Assembly (NCBI RefSeq): GCF_945859825.1
Contig: NZ_CAMAPC010000016.1
Span: forward strand, 1 to 64,000
Direction: 5' to 3'
Source: Pseudoalteromonas holothuriae
GTDB taxonomy: Bacteria > Pseudomonadota > Gammaproteobacteria > Enterobacterales > Alteromonadaceae
Length of the DNA stretch: 64,000 nucleotides
A model generated the notes under the pieces. The model was not told the origin of the DNA. It searched no databases and was given only the letters and a program-made list of their open reading frames with translations. A program made the position numbers and the translations under genes. Positions 26,801 through 35,224 of the stretch are shown here, in pieces (positions within the stretch are counted from its first letter, which is position 1; each line of letters opens with the position of its first letter).

Positions 26801-27331
26801 GAAGCTGAGCGTTGTAAATCGGTTGGTATGAATGACTATGTTACTAAACCGATAGATGCTGAAAGATTATTTAGTACGTTAAGTAACTATGTTGACAAGG
26901 CAGCAAGTGTGAAAGCTTCACAGAGCATACAGCTCAGCAATTCCCCTGATAGGGATAATAAATATCAGGCCCCTGTTGATATTCCATCATTAGATAGTAC
27001 AGCAGCGCTAGCACGTTTAATGCATGATAAAGATTTATACACAAAGATTTGTCAATTGTTCAAAGAAAGCGCGAATGCTCGCTTAACTGAATTGACAGAT
27101 GCAATTGAGCAAGTTGACGAACAGGGAGTAAAGCAGGCAGCTCATGCGCTGAAAGGTCAAGCGGGCGATGTTGGTGCTAAGCGATTGCATCATCTAACAA
27201 ATCAACTTGAAATATCAGCACAAGATAAAGAGCAAAGCGAAACACATCGAGCACTGTACGTTGATATAAAAATTGAGTTAGAGCAAGTTTGCGCACAAAT
27301 TGATCTTGAGGTTATTAATACTGCAAGATAA
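23891..27331 (+). CDS. Hybrid sensor kinase: dCache-like sensor, PAS, HisKA, HATPase, REC, HPt
   Basis: 1146 residues. TM1 at about 18-37 and TM2 at about 331-352 enclose a periplasmic domain of about 290 residues that looks like a double-Cache sensor. Then a PAS domain (about 362-475), phospho-acceptor H near 522 (SHEMRTPLNG), HATPase with NAIKF and GGTGLGLSICKQL, a receiver (IIVDDNQINLEV, D near 931 in LMDCNMPVM) and an HPt domain (AAHALKGQ, His near 1086). This full phosphorelay can pass phosphate to an external regulator; the cyclase gene immediately before it is the natural target. A vestigial REC-like stretch at about 750-860 lacks the acidic motif. Confidence 0.93.
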   Translation: MVGSKKPTYRWIKRVPLSSCLIILIIIMVSVVWVYDRNIKKQAQNTVAKQLAELLVEQQEVFENEVKIYRNYINFLVDTPPIQGISRAQRNQGIDPKDGTKTELWKNRLAMIFSSMMYTYGEINQLRLLDGKSGDELVRTDRYGGLVAVQPHTKLQNKFHRDYFTQALKLTERRIYASQIDLNKEHGKIVYPLEPTLRIAMPAYNEHNELFAVLVANINAQVLLDKLKHVLPIGMQVNLLTPDGHFIYHPNEALRFSKDLNPQENWQSYYSEQPWLVKNVSIVSSESMDYLTQRAELFASSNSDTGRVIGVSLIPYAQYEEALQYKRLSAYSLIFIIAIIFTLGLLAFWAYFRNNQQLLEARSQLADIINGASDGIIGFNNELKITSHNHAAEQFFTELKDITNASYKRLNRYIPENYLHATLYNVSNRLPLEDLEIKVALENKDLDLHLTASPIHSVDGQLLGFAMFVTDITEQNKVRTEIVKINASLEAKVEQRTLELALAKGRAEESSKVKSAFISSISHEMRTPLNGILGTLDLVRREALSQQQSNYLDMMSTSAKTLLSLINDVLDLSKIEAGKLEMDRQPFNPIQMLEHVASSVGIKAQQKHLEYLLDVTDVRYLTLEGDAGRLKQVLYNLISNAIKFTSYGGVFIYAKTKEDDKQVWLEVSVKDTGVGIAKNNFNRLFEAFSQETQSVSNEYGGTGLGLSICKQLCELMGGNIQFQSEKDKGSTFSFNIPYARRNSKKLNLIPILDGKKIFLAAKTKPEETYWKKIIELFGASICDLDHADFWLIDFGSELGQNLSTGPSIGKKACFIYDPITDPTPPKCALATISKPVRYIDVLAAFNKADTLTLFGLANTHGESKNFASRFSLLKGHTVIIVDDNQINLEVAKGVLSAHHITSILVHSGHELLEKLKGYALEQLEVLAILMDCNMPVMTGYEATAAVRSGEGGEFYKSVPIIALTASAMHGEAERCKSVGMNDYVTKPIDAERLFSTLSNYVDKAASVKASQSIQLSNSPDRDNKYQAPVDIPSLDSTAALARLMHDKDLYTKICQLFKESANARLTELTDAIEQVDEQGVKQAAHALKGQAGDVGAKRLHHLTNQLEISAQDKEQSETHRALYVDIKIELEQVCAQIDLEVINTAR

Positions 27332-27390
27332 TAAAAATATTGCGCTAGATGTGCATTGGTTGCAAAGTTGATTATGATACTTGGTGTGGT

Positions 27391-27957
27391 TCATCCCAAG
27401 TATTCCATTTGTTGAGCCGTTTGCTTGGCGACTCTTTCACCAAATCTTTTTTTCAATAGGGCTAAGCTCATGTCTATACCCGCAGATACCCCTGCTGAGC
27501 TAGTAAAATTTTGATCCATAATATAGCGAACGTTGCCAATAACATGAAGTTGTGGATATTGATGCTTAAGTTCATCTATATCTTGCTGGTGAGTCGTCAC
27601 TTTCTTTTCATCAATAAGCCCAGCAGCTGCATATAAAAACACACCAGTACAAACAGAAGCACAAGAACGCGTATGTTGAGCTGTTTCTGCTAGCCACTGC
27701 AAAATAGTTGGGTTTTTAACTATGCCATGATGTTTTCCACCTGCAACAATGAGTAAATCAAAATGTGGGCTTGCATAGATACTGTAATGGGGGTTTACAC
27801 TCATACCACCTCGTGTTCTTACTGGTGACTGTGAGGGGGCGATTAAACTGATATTTATATGTTCGTCAACAAAACGGTTTGCCGTTGAGAACACTTCATA
27901 TGGTCCTGTAAAATCAAGTACTTCAACACCATCATAAATGAATATGCCAATGTTCAT
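27391..27957 (-). CDS. DJ-1/PfpI-family protein (isonitrile-hydratase-like)
   Basis: 188 residues with the flavodoxin-like fold of the DJ-1/PfpI superfamily: IFIYDGVEVLDFTGPYEVF at the N-terminus, IVAGGKHHG, and the nucleophile elbow C103 in SVCTGVFLYAAAGLI. This sub-type resembles the first half of AraC-like GATase1 regulators and isonitrile hydratase, but there is no helix-turn-helix. Activity therefore uncertain. Single gene, divergent from the M3 peptidase gene, with a perfect palindrome 29 bp upstream of its start. Confidence 0.88.
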   Translation of the reverse strand: MNIGIFIYDGVEVLDFTGPYEVFSTANRFVDEHINISLIAPSQSPVRTRGGMSVNPHYSIYASPHFDLLIVAGGKHHGIVKNPTILQWLAETAQHTRSCASVCTGVFLYAAAGLIDEKKVTTHQQDIDELKHQYPQLHVIGNVRYIMDQNFTSSAGVSAGIDMSLALLKKRFGERVAKQTAQQMEYLG

Positions 27958-27985
27958 AATGCCTCCGCTAGTTGCATTAGAGTTT

Positions 27986-28003
27986 TAACTAAAATTTTAG
28001 TTA
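27986..28003. promoter_or_regulatory. 18-bp perfect palindrome upstream of the DJ-1-like gene
   Basis: TAACTAAAATTTTAGTTA is a perfect dyad 29 bp before the DJ-1-like start and about 140 bp before the peptidase gene. Its position near the likely core promoter suggests an operator. Confidence 0.4.
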
Positions 28004-28139
28004 TAGTGATCATAAAATAATAACTCAATTTTACTTTCACCGCAGTATATGTATTTTTACCGCTTTAATGTTGCAGTTTTTTGTTCCCGATTTAGACTGA
28101 GGTTTAACTGACGATTATAAAATAAAAATCTGAGAGCAT

Positions 28140-30296
28140 ATGATGATAAAACCAACAATTACAGCTTTGAGCGCGGCAATCGTACTTGCCCTATCGGGCT
28201 GCACTGCAATGTCAAATAACGAGCAAATAATGACTCAACAAGTCGTACAAAGTAATCCGCTATTACAAAAGTTTAAAGGTCCATATCAAGGTGTTCCCCA
28301 GTTTGACAAAATGGACTTAGCAGATTTAAAGCCCGCTTTAGAGGCAGGTATGGCAGAGCAGCTTGTTGAAATTGAGGCTATTGCAAACAACTCCGATGCA
28401 CCCACATTTCAAAATACTATTGTTGCTTTAGAAAGAGCAGGTCAAACACTTGACCGTGTTTATACCTACTATGGCATTTGGAGTGCAAATAAATCTAGCC
28501 CTGAGCTAAGAGAAATCCGTAGTGAGATGGCGCCAAAACTATCTTCTTTTAACTCCAAGATAACACAAAACAGCAAACTTTTTGAGCGTGTAAAAAGTGT
28601 GTACGAAAGTGAAGAATTGAAAAACTTAACGCCAGAAGAACAGCGTATAACTTGGATGACATATAATAGCTTTGCTCGCAACGGCGCTACGCTAACTGGT
28701 GAAGCAAAAGCACGCTACACAGAAATAAACCAAGAGCTTGCATCTTTGTATACTCAGTTTTCTGCAAATGTGTTAGCCGATGAAGAAAGTTATGTGGTGT
28801 ATCTCAAAGAAGAGCAATTATCAGGCTTGCCATCGTCATTTATAGACGCAGCAGCAGAGGCCGCAAAAGAACGTGGTAAAGAGGGGATGTATGCAATTAC
28901 AAATTCACGCTCTTCTATGGATCCATTTTTAACGTACTCTACAGAGCGAGCTTTAAGAGAACAAGTTTGGAAAAACTATTACAACCGTGGTGGAAATGGT
29001 GATGAATATGATAATAATGCAATTATTAAAAATATTCTGACTTTACGTCATGAGCGTGTAAATTTGCTTGGCTATGAAAATTACGCGCAATGGCAGCTTG
29101 AATCACGCATGGCAAAAACACCTGCTAATGCGATGGAGTTGATGAATAAAGTATGGCCTGCTGCAACCGCAAGAGTAAAAGAAGAAGTTGGCGATATGCA
29201 ATCTATTGCAAATAGAGAAGGTGCTGACATAACGATTAAACCTTGGGATTATCGTTTTTATGCTGAGAAAGTTCGTAAAGATAAATATGACTTAGATTCA
29301 AATGAAGTGAAGCAGTATTTGCAATTAGATAAACTCAGAGATGCAATGTTTTATGTTGCTGGCAGATTATTTAACTTCGAGTTCATAGAAATTCCCACAG
29401 GTGAAGTACCTGTTTTTCACCCAGATGTGAGTGTTTGGGAGGTAAAAGATAAGGTGACTGGTAAGCATATAGGTCTTTGGTATCTTGACCCATTTGCTCG
29501 AAAAGGTAAGCGTTCAGGTGCTTGGGCAACCACTTATCGAAGCTATACAACCTTTGATGGTGAAAAAAATGTACTTAGCTCAAATAATTCTAATTTTGTA
29601 AAAGGTGCTCAAGGCAAACCGACTCTAATTTCTTGGTCAGATGCTGAAACATACTTTCATGAATTTGGTCATGCTTTGCACTTCTTAGCTGCAGATGTGG
29701 TATATCCAAGCTCTCATAATGGCGTTAGAGATTATACCGAGTTTCAATCACAGCTTCTTGAGCGCTGGTTAACAACCGATGAGGTAATCAACAAATTTTT
29801 GGTACATCAAGAAACCGGTGAACCTATGCCTAAAGAGTTAATCGCAAAGATAAAAAAATCATCGACTTTTAACCAAGGCTTTGCTACCACAGAATATATG
29901 GCGTCGGCAATAATGGATTTACTATATCACAGTACCGATCCCGCACTTATTGACCCTGCTAAGTTTGAAAAAGAGCAGTTAGAAAAGTTGGGTATGCCAA
30001 AAGAGTTGGTAATGCGTCATCGCAGTACACATTTTGGTCATGTATTTTCTGGCGAAGGTTATGCTGCTAGTTATTATGGATATCTTTGGGCTGAGGTATT
30101 AACTTCTGATGCAGCAGAAGCGTTTGCAAGTGCCCCAGGTGGTTTTTATGACTCAAAAGTTGCTGCGCGCCTAGTCGAGCACCTTTTCTCAGTAAGAAAT
30201 GCAATTGACCCAGCTGAGGCATATCGGTTGTTTAGAGGTAGAGATGCCGATGTAAGTGCACTAATGCGTGATAGAGGTTTCCCAGTCAAAAATTAA
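28140..30296 (+). CDS. M3-family peptidyl-dipeptidase lipoprotein (Dcp-like)
   Basis: The 718-residue protein has a lipobox ALSGC (lipidated C21) and then a full-length M3 peptidase. The zinc site HEFGH in YFHEFGHALHFL is near residue 507, with the third ligand expected in the downstream helix around FQSQLLERW. The C-terminal signature STHFGHVFSGEGYAASYYGY is typical of Dcp/oligopeptidase A enzymes. It should remove dipeptides from C-termini of peptides in the periplasm. Cytoplasmic Dcp of E. coli lacks the lipoprotein signal; secreted forms are common in marine gammaproteobacteria. Start at tandem ATG ATG after GAGAG. Confidence 0.95.
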   Translation: MMIKPTITALSAAIVLALSGCTAMSNNEQIMTQQVVQSNPLLQKFKGPYQGVPQFDKMDLADLKPALEAGMAEQLVEIEAIANNSDAPTFQNTIVALERAGQTLDRVYTYYGIWSANKSSPELREIRSEMAPKLSSFNSKITQNSKLFERVKSVYESEELKNLTPEEQRITWMTYNSFARNGATLTGEAKARYTEINQELASLYTQFSANVLADEESYVVYLKEEQLSGLPSSFIDAAAEAAKERGKEGMYAITNSRSSMDPFLTYSTERALREQVWKNYYNRGGNGDEYDNNAIIKNILTLRHERVNLLGYENYAQWQLESRMAKTPANAMELMNKVWPAATARVKEEVGDMQSIANREGADITIKPWDYRFYAEKVRKDKYDLDSNEVKQYLQLDKLRDAMFYVAGRLFNFEFIEIPTGEVPVFHPDVSVWEVKDKVTGKHIGLWYLDPFARKGKRSGAWATTYRSYTTFDGEKNVLSSNNSNFVKGAQGKPTLISWSDAETYFHEFGHALHFLAADVVYPSSHNGVRDYTEFQSQLLERWLTTDEVINKFLVHQETGEPMPKELIAKIKKSSTFNQGFATTEYMASAIMDLLYHSTDPALIDPAKFEKEQLEKLGMPKELVMRHRSTHFGHVFSGEGYAASYYGYLWAEVLTSDAAEAFASAPGGFYDSKVAARLVEHLFSVRNAIDPAEAYRLFRGRDADVSALMRDRGFPVKN

Positions 30297-30754
30297 TAGC
30301 TGAAAACAGAGAGGGCATTGCCCTCTCATACTGTAAAAAGGTTATAAAGCGTTTTACTTTGATGTATTATGACGACATGAATTTAGCTTTTGCAAAAGAA
30401 GTCAGTTAAGTTTGTAAAGGGGGTTTACGAAAAGAGTGTTAATCATATAGTTAGTTTTCTTTGAGAATACTAAAATAGTGGTATGCAGTAATTATTTATA
30501 CTTTATTGTGTTATTTTTAAGCTGGTAAGATGAGTTTGTTATCTACTTAATATTTAAAGATAATTTACTATTTTTTAGTTTTTTTGTATGGTTCTTTTCT
30601 TTTATTCTAGTTACTTTGTTTGAGTTTTTTCAATCTGTTTGTTATAAATACTAATACTTTATTAAGACAAAGTTCATTTAGTCGCTACTACTGATAGAGT
30701 TTCATGCAAGGATGTTGTGCTTTTTGTTAGCTAGTTTTTATTGAGGAGCGCATC
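30297..30754. other. Gene-free AT-rich stretch with a hairpin and a dyad motif
   Basis: Holds the hairpin at 30309-30327, the dyad GTAAAGGGGGTTTAC at 30414-30428 (identical copy at 39760-39774), and very AT-rich DNA from 30430 on, which probably contains the promoter of the small membrane protein gene. Confidence 0.6.
30309..30327 (+). terminator. Hairpin after the M3 peptidase gene
   Basis: GAGAGGGC-ATT-GCCCTCTC is a perfect 8-bp GC-rich stem 12 bp past the stop codon. It lacks a clear U-run, so it may stabilise the 3' end rather than terminate on its own. Confidence 0.55.
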
Positions 30755-30940
30755 ATGGCATTATTTCGTACTTATAGTTTGGATTCAGAGCAACAGCTAA
30801 CACTGCCTATTACTATTGCTATCACATTATTATTGTTAGCACTGACATTGTTTACCTTTCCAAGCCAAGCGGATGGCGTAAAACACTCGACAGTTAAGCA
30901 AACACAATGTAAAAAGAGTGAGTGTGAACAAACGCCTTAG
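30755..30940 (+). CDS. Small single-pass membrane protein
   Basis: A 61-residue product with one strongly hydrophobic helix at about 18-36 (ITIAITLLLLALTLFTF), then a polar tail with two Cys and several Lys. A good ribosome site, TTGAGGAGCGCATC, precedes the ATG, and an inverted repeat that could terminate it lies 48 bp downstream. The segment ending FPSQADG could also be read as a signal peptide with cleavage after SQA. I do not recognise the family; the ribosome site and lack of any overlapping gene make it likely to be real. Confidence 0.6.
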   Translation: MALFRTYSLDSEQQLTLPITIAITLLLLALTLFTFPSQADGVKHSTVKQTQCKKSECEQTP

Positions 30941-31246
30941 GCATCTTTTTATTGTAGTATATCCATTATGGGCGCAGTCAATGTGTTAAGTAACTTAAAA
31001 CGTTTTTAACTTGTTACTTTTATAATGAGTTATGTATCGTTATTGATGCACAATGACTGTTTTATAGGCACATCTCTAGTTCCTTTTTGACAACCTATGA
31101 CACAAAGCATTTAACTTAATTACTTCTTTCAAAAATGAATTAGTCAAATCTTTTCGATAATGGGATAAATAGACTTGTTCATTTATTTCAACTCGGTATA
31201 GTTTATTATTCGCCAAAATAAGTATGCACATTACTGAGAATTATCT
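30941..31246. other. Gene-free stretch between small membrane protein and GNAT gene
   Basis: Contains the inverted repeat at 30988-31019 and AT-rich DNA that must hold the GNAT gene promoter. No further gene or repeat seen. Confidence 0.5.
30988..31019 (+). terminator. Inverted repeat after the small membrane protein gene
   Basis: AAGTAAC and GTTACTT arms enclose a second complementary pair, TTAAAA and TTTTTAA, making a long AT-rich hairpin followed by TTATAAT. A weak terminator. Confidence 0.4.
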
Positions 31247-31705
31247 ATGCAATTAGTCGATTTAAACCCTGACGACCCAAGTGTTATTGAAGTATTTTCT
31301 GAAATCGACCGACTTATGAACACCTTGTATCCAATCGCCAGTGATCAGTCCTTGAGTCTTGAAGAGCTTCGTAAGCCAAACGTATATGCAGTAGGATTGA
31401 AAAATGAGGATGGGATCGTTGCATGCGGGGCAATTGTAAAACAATTTAATAATACTCTGTATGGTGAAATTAAACGACTGTATGTGTGCCCAAGTTACCG
31501 AGGTAAAGGTTTATCAAGGCGTATTATGCAAATACTGCTGTATTATGCTGGTGAAGCGCAAATCCCAGTGATCCGTTTAGAAACTGGCAGCCAGCAGACA
31601 GAAGCAATTAATTTATATGAGAACTTAGGGTTTAAACGCAGGGCATGTTTTGGTTTTTATCGAGATAACCCATTAAGTGTATTTATGGAACTATCACTTA
31701 ATTAG
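31247..31705 (+). CDS. GNAT-family N-acetyltransferase
   Basis: 152 residues with the GNAT core: acceptor strand LYGEIKRLYVCP, the acetyl-CoA pyrophosphate loop SYRGKGLSRRIMQIL (R-G-K-G-L, the usual R/Q-x-x-G-x-G/A pattern), then IRLETGSQQTEAINLYENLGFKRR. The last part, with the Tyr in NLYENLGF, is the typical C-terminal motif B. Substrate unknown; soluble enzyme. Stands alone. Confidence 0.9.
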   Translation: MQLVDLNPDDPSVIEVFSEIDRLMNTLYPIASDQSLSLEELRKPNVYAVGLKNEDGIVACGAIVKQFNNTLYGEIKRLYVCPSYRGKGLSRRIMQILLYYAGEAQIPVIRLETGSQQTEAINLYENLGFKRRACFGFYRDNPLSVFMELSLN

Positions 31706-31713
31706 GTGGGAAG

Positions 31714-31747
31714 TTGATAGACGTAACATGTTCATCGCGTCTATCAA
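31714..31747. terminator. Stem-loop after the GNAT gene
   Basis: TTGATAGACG and CGTCTATCAA form a perfect 10-bp stem with a 14-nt loop, 9 bp after the stop codon. No U-run follows; it lies between two convergent genes and could act on either strand. Confidence 0.5.
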
Positions 31748-31845
31748 ATGAGTTGTATATTAAATTACAGCTTTTTACGTCTATGTTGTTGTGTATTAAG
31801 TTATTGAAAGTAAGTTTTATTTTAAGGATGAAAGGTTCGGTTAAT

Positions 31846-32403
31846 TTACTTTACAGTGACCGATTCTAGCGGTATCTGCTGCATAAAAATAGTAACTTCG
31901 GCCATGGTAAGACCGAATTTTTTAATATAAGAGCGGTTGACAATCGTGCTGTCATTAAATGACCAAATCCAATCATCGAACTCAACTTTATAACTAGTGT
32001 CGTCAACGGGTAAGTCCATCGTATACTGCCAACGCATTGCGTTACCATATAAGTTGCCCTCAGCAAGTCCTAAGATATCACCTGCACTGCCTTGTAGCTT
32101 ATTATTACCTTCTGATGATATTTTCCATACTCGATGAGCCACCCCCTCCCCTACTTCATAATGAAATGTTTCGTCCAATGTTAGTACATTGCTACTATCA
32201 ATTGAGCCGTCAATATCAACAGTAAAGCGTTGTACAAGATCCCCTGAGCGATTTTGTACAATACCCCACGCCTTAACTTTGCCATTGAAAAATATATAGG
32301 GATCAAAAGTTGGAGTGATTGTTTGATACTTATCTGCATTAATACTGGTGCCACATCCACTGATAAGTGTAAGAACGGTTATGAAAGTTATTACTTTGAA
32401 CAT
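31846..32403 (-). CDS. DUF3833-family lipoprotein
   Basis: 185 residues with a lipobox LISGC (C17). The body (DPYIFFNGKVKAWGIVQNRSG, LDETFHYEVGEG, RVWKI, FDDWIWSFND) matches the DUF3833 pattern, a lipocalin-like beta barrel of unknown role in the envelope. It is preceded by a chalcone-isomerase-like gene only 9 bp upstream, a pairing often seen for DUF3833 in marine gammaproteobacteria, so the two are one operon. Confidence 0.85.
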   Translation of the reverse strand: MFKVITFITVLTLISGCGTSINADKYQTITPTFDPYIFFNGKVKAWGIVQNRSGDLVQRFTVDIDGSIDSSNVLTLDETFHYEVGEGVAHRVWKISSEGNNKLQGSAGDILGLAEGNLYGNAMRWQYTMDLPVDDTSYKVEFDDWIWSFNDSTIVNRSYIKKFGLTMAEVTIFMQQIPLESVTVK

Positions 32404-32412
32404 GGTAGTCCT

Positions 32413-32925
32413 CTATTTTAAGTTCAGTAGCGCTTTGCGCATATTGGGTTCTGATGTACTCTTGGCAAGCCAAATAGCAAAAAATTTTTCTGTAAATAGA
32501 GTATCTTCAACTTCACCAATGAAAGAATCTCTTAAGTAAAAGCGGCTTGTACCTTGCTGTGTTCGTTCACCGTACAACTCTGTTCCATCAGTAACATCAG
32601 GAAAGATAGCTTGCATTTTATCAAGCCACATGGAAAGTCGTTGTTTGTCTTTAAACCCTTGCTTTTTTATTTCTTCAATCGATCGAGCCGCGATGTCTTC
32701 GCCTTTTAAATCACGCAAATAATGCAGTTTAAGCACAAATGGCTGTGATATATCAAATTCTCCGTTTGGCGCATATAAAGTGGCTTTGTACACATCCCAA
32801 AACAAATAACTTAGTGTGGGAGAGCCGCCTACAGGTTCGGATGACAAAAGCAGTTTTTGAGATATAGAGGCTTTAGTAAAAGGCGCTAAAAGCAAAAACC
32901 CTATTAGTAGTAGCTTGATGTTCAT
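32413..32925 (-). CDS. Exported chalcone-isomerase-like protein
   Basis: 170 residues with a signal peptide ending near TKAS. The mature part has the CHI-like pattern: YLFWDVYKATLYAPN, FVLKLHYLRDLKGEDIA, a DVTDG turn and FFAIWLAK near the C-terminus. Bacterial members of this fold are periplasmic, probably ligand-binding rather than isomerases. First gene of the pair with the DUF3833 lipoprotein. Confidence 0.8.
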   Translation of the reverse strand: MNIKLLLIGFLLLAPFTKASISQKLLLSSEPVGGSPTLSYLFWDVYKATLYAPNGEFDISQPFVLKLHYLRDLKGEDIAARSIEEIKKQGFKDKQRLSMWLDKMQAIFPDVTDGTELYGERTQQGTSRFYLRDSFIGEVEDTLFTEKFFAIWLAKSTSEPNMRKALLNLK

Positions 32926-33012
32926 ACTTTATCCATAAGTCGTTACACATTTCACTTATACGGCTAAAGTGACATTTTGGATCGAAAATCGAGCTGCTTT
33001 TGTAAAGGGGTG

Positions 33013-33915
33013 TTACAGCTTAATAAATTTATTGAATTGTTCAATAAACCACTTTAATTTTGGATCGTTCTGTCTGGTTTTATGAAAATACAACTTGATT
33101 TGATAGTCTGGTATAGCTAGTGGTGGGGCACGTAATACAAGGTTGAGTTGTTGTGCAATTTGTTCTGCATATGCGTTTGGCAACGTAAGCAAGTGATGGG
33201 AGTTTTGTAAGTAATATGGGGCAGTTAATACATGTGGTAATGTTATTGCAACTTTTCTGGCTTTTTTCATTTTTGCTAGCATGGTATCTACAATCCCTGT
33301 TGTTTCGTTCCACGGTGCGATAAGAATATGTGAGTATGTTAAAAAGTCAGTAATGTTGAGGGTTTGCAGACTGGCTAGTGGGTGCTGTTTAGATAGCGCT
33401 GTAACGTATTTATCTTTAAACCATAATAGGTCGACGATACTTTCACTCTTCTCTTGCTGATGAGCAAAACCACAAGCGAAATCAAGAGTATTATCTTGCA
33501 AAGCTTCTTGAGGAATCCGTTGTTCCAATGATACAAACCTCAGGTTTACATTAGAAAATGAGGTATTAAAGTTGTGTATTAACGGTTTTAGACACCAAGC
33601 AGTGTAGTCGGTTGTCGCTATAGTAAAGGTAGTGTCGTTGTTTATATCAAAAGGCTCAAATGGTTTTAGCCCGTCAGTAAGCTGTTGTATAGCAGGTAAT
33701 ACATTGTGTGCGATTTGCTGAGCGAAAATAGTTGGCTCCATTTTATTTTCAATACGGATAAATAATTCATCACCTAACCTTTGTCTTAGACGTGTAAGAG
33801 CGTGACTACAGGCTGATTGACTGAGGTTTAAATCTTGTGCTGTTTTACTGACAGAGGCTGTTTGATATAAAGATGCAAATAGTTTTAGTAGGTTTAAATC
33901 TATGTTGGGTAGCAT
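33013..33915 (-). CDS. LysR-family transcriptional regulator
   Basis: The N-terminal winged helix-turn-helix is clear (LNLLKLFASLYQT, then LNLSQSACSHALTRLRQRLGDELF), followed by a two-lobed effector domain. I place the start at 33915 (MLPNIDLNLL), because AGGAG lies 8 nt upstream; an earlier ATG at 33954 has no site. It is divergent from a GNAT gene with about 100 bp between, the usual LysR target arrangement. Its stop codon overlaps the dyad GTAAAGGGGTGTTAC at 33002-33016. Confidence 0.92.
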   Translation of the reverse strand: MLPNIDLNLLKLFASLYQTASVSKTAQDLNLSQSACSHALTRLRQRLGDELFIRIENKMEPTIFAQQIAHNVLPAIQQLTDGLKPFEPFDINNDTTFTIATTDYTAWCLKPLIHNFNTSFSNVNLRFVSLEQRIPQEALQDNTLDFACGFAHQQEKSESIVDLLWFKDKYVTALSKQHPLASLQTLNITDFLTYSHILIAPWNETTGIVDTMLAKMKKARKVAITLPHVLTAPYYLQNSHHLLTLPNAYAEQIAQQLNLVLRAPPLAIPDYQIKLYFHKTRQNDPKLKWFIEQFNKFIKL

Positions 33916-34012
33916 GTATGTATCTCCTGCATCTAGCTGCTGCATAATATGCATTTAATTCATGTTGTATTTTATCATACACTAATGTTTTAAAAGTAAA
34001 ATGGAAGTAACC

Positions 34013-34498
34013 ATGAGTATTCAAATACGTTCAGCAGAAAAACAAGATGCAGAAACAATACTAAATTTTATTAATGAGTTAGCTATTTATGAAAAAGAAC
34101 CCGATGCTGTATTAAATACAGTATCAGAGATTGAAGCGAAATTGTTTTGTGAGCACGCTCGCGCACATGCATTGATATGTGAACAAGATGGAGAAGCAAT
34201 TGGTTTTGCTGTGTATTTCTACAATTATTCTACTTGGTTAGGAAAGCATGGCTTGTACCTCGAAGATTTGTATGTTTCACAAGACAACCGAGGTAATGGG
34301 GCTGGTAAAGCAATCATGCAATATTTGGCACGGCAGGCATTAGCTAATGATTGCGGTCGTTTTGAGTGGGTTGTTTTAGATTGGAATAAGCCTGCAATTG
34401 AATTTTACGATAATATTGGTGCTAAAGCGCAAAGTGAATGGATAATTTATCGTTTGGCTGGTGATGAGTTAAAATCTTTTGCAGAGCAAGGAAAGTAA
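34013..34498 (+). CDS. GNAT-family N-acetyltransferase (diamine/spermidine-acetyltransferase-like)
   Basis: 161 residues. The N-terminal IRSAEKQDAETILNFINELAIYEKEPDAV, and the later YLEDLYVSQDNRGNGAGKAIM with its acetyl-CoA loop and WVVLDWNKPAIEFYDNIGA, resemble the diamine N-acetyltransferase branch of GNATs. Start chosen at 34013 (MSIQIRSA) with GGAAG just before it, rather than the in-frame ATG at 34001. Probably regulated by the divergent LysR protein. Confidence 0.9.
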   Translation: MSIQIRSAEKQDAETILNFINELAIYEKEPDAVLNTVSEIEAKLFCEHARAHALICEQDGEAIGFAVYFYNYSTWLGKHGLYLEDLYVSQDNRGNGAGKAIMQYLARQALANDCGRFEWVVLDWNKPAIEFYDNIGAKAQSEWIIYRLAGDELKSFAEQGK

Positions 34499-34536
34499 GG
34501 TTACGAGGTCATATACCTAAAAATGCAGCGATAATT

Positions 34537-35103
34537 TTATGAGGATATAAGCGCATAGACACGCTTTTGAAGCTTTGGTATTACGTCTGTTTGAAACCAT
34601 GGATGGTGTTTGAGCCAAGCTTGGTTTCTGGGACTTGGGTGAGGTAATACTATGCGTTCAGGCAAAAGTGTTTGCCACTCTTTAACTTGCTCTGTAAGCG
34701 ACTTATTTGGCTCCAAATGATAGCGCTGTGCGTGTTGGCCAATGATAATTGTTAGTTCAATATTGTTTAGCTGCGCTAGCAACTTTTGGTGCCATATTTT
34801 TGCGCACTCAGGCGGTGGCGGTAAGTCACCGGTTTTCCCTTTACCTGGATAACAAAACCCCATAGGCACAATAGCAAAATAATCTGGATTGTAAAATTGT
34901 GCTTCGTTTATATTGAGCCAGCTTCTTAAACGCTTGCCACTGGCATCATTGAATGGCAGTCCTGTGTTGTGAACACTTAGACTCGGCGCTTGACCGGCAA
35001 TCAGTATTTTTGATTGTTTACTTGCTTGCACTACAGGCCTTGGACCCAAGGGCAGTGAGTGCTCACATATTGTACACATCCTTATTTGGTCAAGTATTTT
35101 CAT
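34537..35103 (-). CDS. Uracil-DNA glycosylase-family protein
   Basis: 188 residues. CTICEH near the N-terminus, the GQAPSLSVHNTGLPFNDASG active-site segment, FAIVPMGFCYPGKG, and HPSPRN near the C-terminus are the landmarks of the uracil-DNA glycosylase superfamily in its short COG1573-like form. Classical family 4 enzymes use four Cys for an iron-sulphur cluster; only the first Cys pair and the FCYPG Cys are obvious here. DNA-repair role likely but not proven. Its start faces the 900-bp repeat region. Confidence 0.85.
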   Translation of the reverse strand: MKILDQIRMCTICEHSLPLGPRPVVQASKQSKILIAGQAPSLSVHNTGLPFNDASGKRLRSWLNINEAQFYNPDYFAIVPMGFCYPGKGKTGDLPPPPECAKIWHQKLLAQLNNIELTIIIGQHAQRYHLEPNKSLTEQVKEWQTLLPERIVLPHPSPRNQAWLKHHPWFQTDVIPKLQKRVYALISS

Positions 35104-35224
35104 TTGGTTTATCTAAAGCGCTAAAAAACCAAGACTAACACAGCTTTACATCTTGATTCATCATAGCGTGAATAAATCAAAAAATTACTAACTGGATAAC
35201 TCAAATAGCATTTGCAGTTATATG

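Noticed and set aside
30414..30428. TyrR box
   Set aside because: The arms resemble TGTAAA/TTTACA, but the spacer is 5 bp instead of 6 and the neighbouring genes have no link to aromatic amino acids.
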